DNA from: Methanobacteriota archaeon
GTDB lineage: Archaea; Thermoplasmatota; Poseidoniia; Poseidoniales; Poseidoniaceae
Reading direction: 5' to 3'
NCBI GenBank assembly: GCA_018650165.1
Contig: JABIGM010000022.1
Location: forward strand, 1 to 39,523
DNA: 39,523 nt
The first letter of the stretch is position 1. Each line of letters starts with the position of its first letter. This document shows, piece by piece, positions 33,901 through 39,523 of this stretch. Under the pieces are notes generated by a model. That model searched no databases. It saw only the letters and a program-made list of their open reading frames with translations, and was not told the origin of the DNA. A program made the position numbers and the translations under genes.

Positions 33901-36454
33901 AGTCTTCCGTGCGGAAGCGGATATTGTGACTCCATCCGATGGCGCGGTATTCAATGTTAGCGAGAGAACAAAATTAATCCTCAGATTAGAAAATCCAGGT
34001 AATGGAGAGGATACATTCATTTTGAGTGGCTTTACTACCACGGGAAACCTTTCACAGGCGCCTAATGCTACCTTTGAGATTTCCAATCCGATTCGAACCC
34101 TCGGCCCAGGAGGAATCAGCATGGTCCCTGTTTGGGTAACACTTCCTGAGGATGTGCCGGCAAGGGAAACTTTCCAATTGATATTTGATTGGACTAGTGT
34201 CGGTGATTCATCAGTTAGCGACCAAGCGAATATCACCATAGAAGCCAGACCAGACCATAGATGGGATATTGAAGTTGCACAGGGTGATTGGATGCAAGTA
34301 ACTCCCGGGAGTTCTGTATCTCTAGCGATTAACATCACAAATACTGGAAATACAGATGATTTGCTAACTTTAACTCCTGAATTTACTCTGATACATGAGG
34401 GTGGAGACACCTCAGATTGGTCAGCAGTGGAAATCAATTCCTCCAGACTGGGTGTGCAAGGAAGTGAAGTAATACTACTAAACGTCTCAATTCCGGAACT
34501 GACTTGGGCAGGAACTGTTGCAAATCTCACACTTGTGGCATCCTCTAGTGAATTTGTTATCAGCAATATTGTCAATATTGAACTCGAAGTGGAAAATGTC
34601 GCAGGTTGGAGATTTGACCTCTCAAATACATCTCTAGAAGTCCCACCGGAAGGTGGCCAATTGGATATTCTTGTTGAACAAAAAGGAAACAATCCAACCC
34701 AACCTTACTTTGCTAAGGCAGGGCAAGGATGGAATGTAACTCTACCGGACTTCGGCCCGGAAATAGATCCAGGTAATTCAGAAATCATATCGATTAATGT
34801 CACACCTCCAAGTGATGCTATTGCTGGAGAAGTTGGCATTCTTAGTATTCGAATCTCTAACGGAAATGGGGCGGGAGAGGTTGTAGAGCAAGTTCCTATC
34901 CGAGTAGGCTCCGCACCAGGAATCGATGTTGGCTCTAGCGGATATTGGATGGTCCGACAAAACACAGCATCATGGCCTACTGCGTGGATTGAAAATATCG
35001 GTAATGATGTCGCAATCATGGACCTGTCTATATCAAATCTGCCAACTGGGTGGGTGCTTACAGGAGATGATGTTGTTGTTGTTGCTCCCGGCGAGATCAA
35101 GGGAATTCCATTACAGATACAACCACCTAACCAATGGGATGGTAGTAACAACATCCAACTAGACATTCAGCTTGAACACCCAGTCCTTGGCACAATAGTT
35201 CATTCAATTACCGTCAGTGAAAGTGAAACTGTATTGATTTCAAACCCGGTACATACCGGTAGAACGGGTGAGAAGGTATCAATCTCTACAGACTCACTAA
35301 GTGATGGTGTGGTGTCTTCACTAATCGAATTACCACAGCTGCGTAGCAATGTAACACACAACGGTATGGCATTACACCTCGTGGGTATACCAGCGCCAAT
35401 ACATGAGGCTGAGTGTGACAACACCTATGGTGAGTTATCTAATCTCGGAATTGAACCAACTTCAACTCTATGGACCTCATGCCTGATAACCGCTAACCCT
35501 GAACATGCCCTCGTTGCAAATGCTTGGTTACGTGCCGATAGTGGTGAAATATTAGACAGCAGAGTTATCCGCTTGAGTCCTGGTGAAAACATGACTGTCA
35601 ATCTCTCAATTTTATCATGGGACCCCGTTCCCGGTTTGGTAAATGTCGAAATACTAATTGTGGATTCTAATGGTCTACCATTGCATTCAGAATCATCAAC
35701 TCATGTAGCCCGCCAATCCGGCTGGAATTTAAAAATTGCAAACTTGGAAGTTAAAGATGCCACTATTGAGGTTGGGATTGACCGTCAGGGCTACGAAATG
35801 ATGGAGGGCTCTGTTTGTCAAGTCAATGTGGCACTAACTGACGGTAGTTGGGAACAAACAGTTGCCATTGACGTATATGGTAACAAGTACGCACCTAGCA
35901 TTCAAATCGATAGGCCCAGCGTAATAGGTGACAGTGCTGAGGTTTCTGCTACTGTATCCTGCCACGCTCCCTGGGACCGGGATACCAATCCTGAAGACGA
36001 TTCAATGACTGTTTATGCAAGCAAGTTGCCGTTAGTTACCTATGAATCGGGAGACCTATATTGGACGGGCGGTATTGCTGTTCTACTACTAGTCCTAGCA
36101 TACTTCGGCGGTATCTTGAATCTAAAGCAGCTGCAACAGAAGGAAGGTGTTGGCAAAGTAGAGCCTACATTCAAGAAGACTGAACAAAAAACTCCTCAAA
36201 CAAATAATGATCTCGAACCCGACGACATGAACCTTGGAGAAGAGTTGGAACCTGATGATAATGTCGGCCATATCACTGAAACGCAAGTTGAGCCAATAGT
36301 AGAGTTGGAAGAGGAAATTATTGACATCGATGACTCTACTGCGAGTGGAAGGTTGTCGGCACTTCGTGAAGAAATTGAGATAGATGGGCCAACTAAACCG
36401 GAATCTCGAGAAGACATCTCAAGCCGCTTAGATTCATTCCTGGCTGACCGTTGA
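30923..36454 (+). CDS. Giant secreted surface protein with FG-GAP propeller and CARDB-like repeats
   Basis: 1843 residues from ATG 30923, chosen because GGAG lies 9 bases upstream and the signal peptide then begins at MRIRAFLMLFILLAST; ATG 30908 is an alternative. The cleavage site is near TSA-DEE (about 25). The first 525 residues form an FG-GAP/VCBS-type beta-propeller with repeated D-x-D-x-D-x-x-P/L-E/D-I/L motifs (VDVDQDSRPEIAI, DLSLDGSPELVI, DMDGDGYLDILVGD). A CARDB-like domain follows (about 530-650, ending DNDNYSTTLVV), then about eight further Ig-like NEW/CARDB-type modules. The transmembrane helix at about 1713-1732 is followed by a 111-residue acidic tail ending in short helical motifs (SGRLSALREEI, SSRLDSFLADR). 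Likely adhesion or glycan binding; ligand unknown. Confidence 0.9.
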   Translation: MRIRAFLMLFILLASTIVIPTPTSADEEEDSAWDPLWQPWAQYGREPGHSRELPEHGDSGLMTIETPAINWVAFDSGDGADGYGVAIADMSYSIASPSGAKERCGENHLFAVLTYTDNSERHLAIVEGDTAKIAWEVNLGDTDIIRSTPIIVDVDQDSRPEIAIVYDTDSALNVDLWSPDMTCDESGWAASGHSNEKVWSWSDPDLRIGIGTAHFWTGGYEAVTQPLLADLSLDGSPELVISAVDTSTNDPTVVAIPLGLQTPEENWKVALDRGTHPSDPAFAALDDNSGAVVLTTADENSGNIWIWRIDGATGSLDWERVSIQGTDDDDDTPRIRLPGPVITQLDSDAAPEMILTLPADANQGTDGMGAQFVGMELTSTNEIWRFRAKNGYADAEPLAVDTTGDGITDRVCWVTWYSTGAGTTNREGLTGCHDITIEPPFREWTRVLQSGGGTNDGEIAVSPPISIDLDGEDEPELLVAYGQRIFAFDGNTGTSADIGSGWSAPIDVPHTTWAAPAIADMDGDGYLDILVGDALISEAKADIAPLADGRGIGFTPTDPDPGEMVTISGQYSNIGVVDTDEPVDAVLMLDGVEIERHRVNVAEAISPSGEGGPITFSVDVEATLGVHTVELLLDINDNLTQTRDDNDNYSTTLVVLEPYVAQIQTPVEISRALPGTSQIVDITVTSLGSRNAAWTLDYDDSQLEDGWAFYPVNSAELSLNLVRDVPQVVQFEFSVPLDAMGSDDAQIQLSLVLDQNQSVSSSVTLPLEVERTRGLSLQGSTGLPLGIGYGEPGDVAHVWLLVENVGNAQETTEMQWSSNTWSADTTIVDYSGTTQWGIELDPSAKEEYLIEFEIPSSKSLGESTSATLTLCIGSGNEEICEDFTVTVFASNVSSDIPHIRTVPTSGLTWDISSNFVGTTLQWDMSEASMLKENWNWSASGDLSINGTMLEMSGQEGQLHLDLPLNAPPMRHYFNQSEENLVFSDFSISLHILQVFRAEADIVTPSDGAVFNVSERTKLILRLENPGNGEDTFILSGFTTTGNLSQAPNATFEISNPIRTLGPGGISMVPVWVTLPEDVPARETFQLIFDWTSVGDSSVSDQANITIEARPDHRWDIEVAQGDWMQVTPGSSVSLAINITNTGNTDDLLTLTPEFTLIHEGGDTSDWSAVEINSSRLGVQGSEVILLNVSIPELTWAGTVANLTLVASSSEFVISNIVNIELEVENVAGWRFDLSNTSLEVPPEGGQLDILVEQKGNNPTQPYFAKAGQGWNVTLPDFGPEIDPGNSEIISINVTPPSDAIAGEVGILSIRISNGNGAGEVVEQVPIRVGSAPGIDVGSSGYWMVRQNTASWPTAWIENIGNDVAIMDLSISNLPTGWVLTGDDVVVVAPGEIKGIPLQIQPPNQWDGSNNIQLDIQLEHPVLGTIVHSITVSESETVLISNPVHTGRTGEKVSISTDSLSDGVVSSLIELPQLRSNVTHNGMALHLVGIPAPIHEAECDNTYGELSNLGIEPTSTLWTSCLITANPEHALVANAWLRADSGEILDSRVIRLSPGENMTVNLSILSWDPVPGLVNVEILIVDSNGLPLHSESSTHVARQSGWNLKIANLEVKDATIEVGIDRQGYEMMEGSVCQVNVALTDGSWEQTVAIDVYGNKYAPSIQIDRPSVIGDSAEVSATVSCHAPWDRDTNPEDDSMTVYASKLPLVTYESGDLYWTGGIAVLLLVLAYFGGILNLKQLQQKEGVGKVEPTFKKTEQKTPQTNNDLEPDDMNLGEELEPDDNVGHITETQVEPIVELEEEIIDIDDSTASGRLSALREEIEIDGPTKPESREDISSRLDSFLADR

Positions 36455-36485
36455 CTTCATCCATGAGTGGCACTCCCGCTGGGAT

Positions 36486-37121
36486 ATGGAAGAGGCTTTG
36501 GACACAACCACTCCATTCATGACAATTGACCCAATGGTTTCCTACCGCCTACTACCAGTTTATTCTGCATTGAATGGTGGAGATTGGAAAATACTGATTC
36601 AAAGTGACGATGAACTAAGGCTGAGGTTAGTATCACAGGGTGTAGCTAACCCTGAAGAGAGGTCTTCGATGACCTGGGATGATGCTAATCTCTTTTTCTT
36701 GTCGTGTGTAGATCTTACAACTAATGGAAGACCATATCCGCTCTTCGCTGGAATCTCTAAAGAAAGATTTGGAAGATTCCCTTACGGAGATGGGTCTGCG
36801 ATGACATACTTACGCGAGTGGATCAGAGATTCTAACAAAGATACTGATAGCCTTGAGGAGATGTCAGAATTACTTGAAATGCTAGAAACCAGAATGAGTG
36901 GAACTAGTATGGAAAAGGGAATTGGAAAATTAGAGATGCGGGGATGGCTCACCAATGAAGAAACGACTAGTTTAAGGAAATTCCTAAGCACAGCAATTTG
37001 GACTCCTGCTGCTGATGAACCTCTTGATGGTGGATGTCAAGATGCTGCAAAGAATATTGTGGCTCTTCTTCGTTCAGCAGAAAAGCGAAAGTGTGGCGTA
37101 CTTCTGCGTGTACACAACTAA
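36486..37121 (+). CDS. Unknown cytosolic protein, 211 residues
   Basis: 211 residues from ATG 36486, with CTGGGAT just upstream. No signal peptide or membrane segment. The N-terminal half is mixed alpha/beta (VSYRLLPVYSALNGGDWKIL, MTWDDANLFFLSCVDL). The middle is an acidic helix (DSLEEMSELLEMLETRM), and the C-terminal third is helical with a conserved-looking RGWLTNEETTSLRKFL. I recognise no family. It follows the 1843-residue surface protein after 31 bases on the same strand, and could be co-transcribed with it; an 11-bp dyad GAGTG-G-CACTC sits in the gap at 36465-36475. It converges with purC, ends 1 base apart. Confidence 0.75.
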   Translation: MEEALDTTTPFMTIDPMVSYRLLPVYSALNGGDWKILIQSDDELRLRLVSQGVANPEERSSMTWDDANLFFLSCVDLTTNGRPYPLFAGISKERFGRFPYGDGSAMTYLREWIRDSNKDTDSLEEMSELLEMLETRMSGTSMEKGIGKLEMRGWLTNEETTSLRKFLSTAIWTPAADEPLDGGCQDAAKNIVALLRSAEKRKCGVLLRVHN

Positions 37122-37122
37122 T

Positions 37123-38034
37123 TCAGAAATTATTTCCGGTTAGCCTCTCATACATCGATGCATACAAGGATGCAGTTTGAGTTATTACTTCATCTGGTAA
37201 AGCCGGAATAGGTGGCTCTTGTGCATCACTTTCTCGGGCTAGTCGTAGTTCCTCTTGGTGCCCGGTTCCAACGTAGTGCTGACGAACAAATTCCTTGGAT
37301 AATTGAACAATATTACCCTTTCCATATTCCTCTGCATCCCACCAGCGATCTTCATCTAAAGTTCCAAATGAATCTACAAGAACAGGTACACGTCCTGGTC
37401 CGAGTGCAAACTCTTTTTTCCCATCAACATGAATTAATCCACGCTTCAGTGCTTCTCTTTCAATTAGTGCATCGACTGCAATAACAACTTCGATTAACGA
37501 ATCGAGTTCATCAGAAGTAATGTTAGCAATTTCTAGTGCTTCTGCGGTGTCAATTAGGCGGTCAAATGCCTCGAATTTTGTTGTGACTTCGACATATGGA
37601 GCAGGTAGTTTTGCACCTTGTTCAAGAACAGTCCCTTCCGGGAACCCTAATTCTTTGGAACTCAGTTCACCACGCTTATACCGCCTCCATCCAGAACCCG
37701 CTAAATAATGGCGACAAACAATCTCTAGAGGAACAAATACCCATTCCCCATCACGAGGGGTCATCCCTGGCTCTCTGTAAATATCCACACGGCGGACAAG
37801 ACATCTGTCAGTTGCATTACGTTCAACAATATGAGTCCTGCAAATGCCTTCCTTTTCAACCAAATCAAACCAGTGACAGGTAGTTCTGTTTAGCGACTCA
37901 CCCTTTCGAGGAATCAGTGAAGGAATGATTTGATCAAATACTGATATTTGATTTGTATATCGAAATTCAAGAATATCTGGGTCATCAGTTGACCAGACTT
38001 CTTTGACCTTGCCGGAATAGAGACACTCTCCCAT
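37123..38034 (-). CDS. purC: SAICAR synthetase (phosphoribosylaminoimidazole-succinocarboxamide synthase)
   Basis: 303 residues from ATG 38034, where the family N-terminus begins (ECLYSGKVKEVW); ATG 38067 or GTG 38073 would add 11-13 residues. Typical segments: GKVKEVW, NQISVFDQIIPSLIPRKGES, the RHYLAGSGWRRYKRGE stretch, PAPYVEVTTKFE and the nucleotide-binding VLVDSFGTLDEDRWW. It joins CAIR and aspartate with ATP in purine synthesis. It lies directly behind aif6 on the same strand, probably in one transcript. No other pur genes are in the window. Confidence 0.94.
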   Translation of the reverse strand: MGECLYSGKVKEVWSTDDPDILEFRYTNQISVFDQIIPSLIPRKGESLNRTTCHWFDLVEKEGICRTHIVERNATDRCLVRRVDIYREPGMTPRDGEWVFVPLEIVCRHYLAGSGWRRYKRGELSSKELGFPEGTVLEQGAKLPAPYVEVTTKFEAFDRLIDTAEALEIANITSDELDSLIEVVIAVDALIEREALKRGLIHVDGKKEFALGPGRVPVLVDSFGTLDEDRWWDAEEYGKGNIVQLSKEFVRQHYVGTGHQEELRLARESDAQEPPIPALPDEVITQTASLYASMYERLTGNNF

Positions 38035-38079
38035 GCCACATGGCCTGCGCGTCACGCCTTTCAACATTGGCACACGGTT

Positions 38080-38775
38080 TCAAATCAAACCGAGGGCATC
38101 CTCGATACGATTCAACTCAGGTCCAGTTGTATCACGGCCAGCGATTACACCATTATTTGAAGCCGCTAAACCTGCACCAACATAAGGTGAACCGAAGGCA
38201 ACCGTTCCAACCATCGGAGCAACTCCTAGAACCTCTTCGATGAGTTTTACTTCATCCGGCATGACATCTGGGTGTAATAAAACTCCCTGGTCATTAGCGA
38301 TGCCGAGTGAACCGACAACCGCCTCACCAGCTATTGAAGAAACTGCGATAGGAACTCCAAGAACTTGAGAAATAATTTCCACGCCGTCTTCAGGAATTGA
38401 AGGTGAAGCAATTGCACCAAATTCATTGCAAAGAAGCAAGTTACCTGCGGTATTAACCCCACCTTCCATTACAACAACATCACCAAAAGCAGTCAAAGTA
38501 TCAACATCTTCAGCAGTAGCAATATCTGCCACAGCTAGTCCCTTAGAAGTTCCAGTAACCAGCGCACCAACTAGTGTAGATCCGCCTATTGAAAGTGGGT
38601 GTCGCTCTAGACCAAGACACTCATCTATTCGATTAAGTGCCTCTTCGCTGAGTTCATGTGGATGAAAAACAACGTTACCACAAACTGAGAGATAGATTCC
38701 GACTTGGTCTGACCCAAGAATATCGCTCGTTGCAATTGGCATGTTCTTCAACTCTGTGTTTGTGGTGGGGTTCAT
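38080..38775 (-). CDS. eif6: Translation initiation factor 6 (ribosome anti-association factor)
   Basis: 231 residues from ATG 38775, with GAAGGA upstream; ATG 38742 is an alternative closer to the family start. The pentein repeats of aIF6 are evident as recurring G-x-L-V/I-x-x-N-x-x-G-x-L/I units: STLVGALVTGTSKGLAVA, NTAGNLLLCNEFGAIASP, EAVVGSLGIANDQGVLLHPD and SPYVGAGLAASNNGVIAGRD. It binds the large subunit and prevents premature joining with the small one. It lies 24 bases past the end of the rRNA terminator T-run, on the same strand as the 23S-5S genes. Confidence 0.95.
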   Translation of the reverse strand: MNPTTNTELKNMPIATSDILGSDQVGIYLSVCGNVVFHPHELSEEALNRIDECLGLERHPLSIGGSTLVGALVTGTSKGLAVADIATAEDVDTLTAFGDVVVMEGGVNTAGNLLLCNEFGAIASPSIPEDGVEIISQVLGVPIAVSSIAGEAVVGSLGIANDQGVLLHPDVMPDEVKLIEEVLGVAPMVGTVAFGSPYVGAGLAASNNGVIAGRDTTGPELNRIEDALGLI

Positions 38776-38806
38776 GGTTCCTTCGGAGCCTTGAATCTGA
38801 AAATGG

Positions 38807-38840
38807 AAAAAGGCCGCACTCCGCAATGCGGAATGCGGCC
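38807..38840 (-). terminator. Intrinsic terminator after 5S rRNA
   Basis: A 29-base hairpin at 38812-38840 has outer arms GGCCGCA/TGCGGCC and inner arms TCCGC/GCGGA, with one C·A mismatch and an AAT loop. In rRNA sense it is followed at once by TTTTT (38811-38807). It ends the 23S-5S transcript 54 bases after the 5S gene and separates it from aif6. Confidence 0.8.
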
Positions 38841-38893
38841 AAATCGCCACTCCGAAGAGCAGCTGCGGGGAAAATTCTCCGAGAGAAAGAAGA

Positions 38894-39015
38894 GGGGCAC
38901 AGTGACAATCGTTCCCGTGGGCTCTCGCACCACAGTACCAGAAATGACGCAGATGGGCTTGACTTCCGGGTTCGGGATGGGACCGGGTAAACACCACCGC
39001 TATGACCGTGCACCC
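38894..39015 (-). rRNA. 5S ribosomal RNA
   Basis: About 122 bases. Diagnostic stretches in sense: GGTCATAGCGGTGG, the loop CCCATCCCGAACCCGGAAG, then TCAAGCCCATCTGCG, GGTACTGTGGTGCGAGAGCC and CACGGGAAC. Ends are set by pairing of 5' GGGTGCA with 3' TGTGCCC, so they may shift by a base or two. It follows 23S with a spacer of about 105 bases. Confidence 0.93.
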
Positions 39016-39018
39016 ATC

Positions 39019-39061
39019 TTCCTTCGAATCGGAAGTGGATGCGATCCAGCGTTTGGATCGC
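39019..39061 (-). other. Processing-type hairpins in the 23S-5S spacer
   Basis: A perfect 8-bp stem, GCGATCCA-GCGTT-TGGATCGC (39041-39061, plus-strand reading), and a 5-bp stem CTTCC/GGAAG (39019-39036) lie directly before the 5S 5' end. Their position suggests rRNA maturation signals. The rest of the spacer (39062 to about 39121) shows nothing else clear. Confidence 0.5.
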
Positions 39062-39121
39062 TTCTCGAATTGGCATGAACTTATGAATGAAGGGCACTCG
39101 CCGGTGCGGTGCATACACAAA

Positions 39122-39523
39122 AAGTAGTTGCATCATAATTAGTGCTGCTGGACTGAACACGTCGCCGAAGCTTCGTGCTTACATCCGCAGTCTATCAATC
39201 TCGTCTTCTACGAGTAATGAAAAATGTGTCTCGTTTATGGGGTGGCTTCGAGCTTAGATGCTTTCAGCTCTTATCCATCAGGGCGTGGCTACCCAGCATT
39301 GCCTTGTCAGACAACTGGTAAACTAGTGGCCCCAAGCCCTCGTTCCTCTCGTACTAAAGGGCCTCTTCCATCAGACACTAAACACTTCAACCACCAAGCA
39401 ACAAACCTGTCTCACGACGGTCTAAACCCATCTCACGATCCCTTTTAATGGGCGAACAACCCCACCCTTGGGTCCTGCTGCAGACCCAGGATAGGAAGAG
39501 ACGACATCGAAGTAGCAAGCCAC
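39122..39523 (-). rRNA. 23S ribosomal RNA, 3' end (cut by the window edge)
   Basis: Only the last ~400 bases are inside the window. The sarcin-ricin loop is exact in sense orientation (AGTACGAGAGGAA, about 39343-39355). The peptidyl-transferase end region reads TTCGCCCATTAAAAGGGATC, then GTTTAGACCGTCGTGAGACA, near 39400-39450. The 3' end near 39122 is estimated from the conserved CAGCACTAA segment and is uncertain by some 10 bases. Confidence 0.93.

Noticed and set aside
33835..34692. A 285-codon open frame on the minus strand inside the 1843-residue gene.
   Set aside because: It is antisense to a clear coding sequence with signal peptide and domains; low-complexity Ser/Thr-rich translation and no start signal.
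38658..39448. Several open frames over the end of the window.
   Set aside because: They cover 5S and 23S rRNA and the spacer; the extension of aif6 upstream of ATG 38775 is also rRNA sequence.
1..39523. CRISPR arrays, insertion sequences, prophage or defence genes.
   Set aside because: No spaced direct repeats, transposase motifs, terminal repeats or phage structural genes were seen.

Overview
The window looks like archaeal chromosome, most consistent with a planktonic Thermoplasmatota of the Marine Group II / Poseidoniales type. This assignment is inferred from gene content; no database search was run. Archaeal markers are the rpo7–spt4–rps24e–rps27ae cluster, aIF6, the DtdA-type D-aminoacyl-tRNA deacylase, an archaeal-form alanyl-tRNA synthetase, and 23S and 5S rRNA of archaeal type. 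Very large secreted proteins with one C-terminal membrane anchor and an acidic tail also fit that group. No mobile elements, CRISPR arrays or phage genes were seen.

Layout. 1-4115: the 3' part of a thrombospondin-type-3 surface protein, a persulfide-dioxygenase-like metallo-beta-lactamase, rmuC and a Nudix hydrolase. 4102-8650: alaS and rtcB, divergently transcribed, plus a 59-residue coiled-coil gene. 8754-21313: two giant, partly paralogous surface proteins (2216 and 1413 residues) pointing away from each other, separated by tRNA-Thr(GGT), tRNA-Ser(GGA) and a Tudor-like/EF-hand protein. 21442-24882: a tight three-gene operon of a zinc-ribbon membrane protein, a cysteine desulfurase and a membrane-anchored subtilase. 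24879-29296: a methyltransferase-like protein, a zinc-finger protein of the HVO_0476 type, proline dehydrogenase, dtdA and a beta-propeller protein. 29297-30623: the transcription/translation operon on the minus strand, with a structured leader upstream. 30923-36454: a third giant surface protein (1843 residues). 36486-39523: an unknown protein, purC, aif6, a clear rRNA terminator, 5S rRNA and the 3' end of 23S rRNA.

How the genes fit together. Housekeeping information genes (rRNA, tRNA, RNA polymerase and ribosomal proteins, alaS, dtdA, rtcB, aif6) are interleaved with a large investment in cell-surface proteins. The three giants share a plan of signal peptide, beta-sandwich modules, one transmembrane helix and an acidic cytoplasmic tail. 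One of them ends in a SAP domain, normally a nucleic-acid-binding fold.

The most unusual signal is a set of four perfect hairpins, each just upstream of a start codon, with stems of 7-8 bp and a three-base loop that reads RTA in the gene's sense direction, always flanked as CC-RTA-GG. The stems otherwise differ in sequence while pairing is preserved, which points to a selected RNA structure. They precede alaS, two of the giant surface proteins and the membrane-protein/cysteine desulfurase/subtilase operon.
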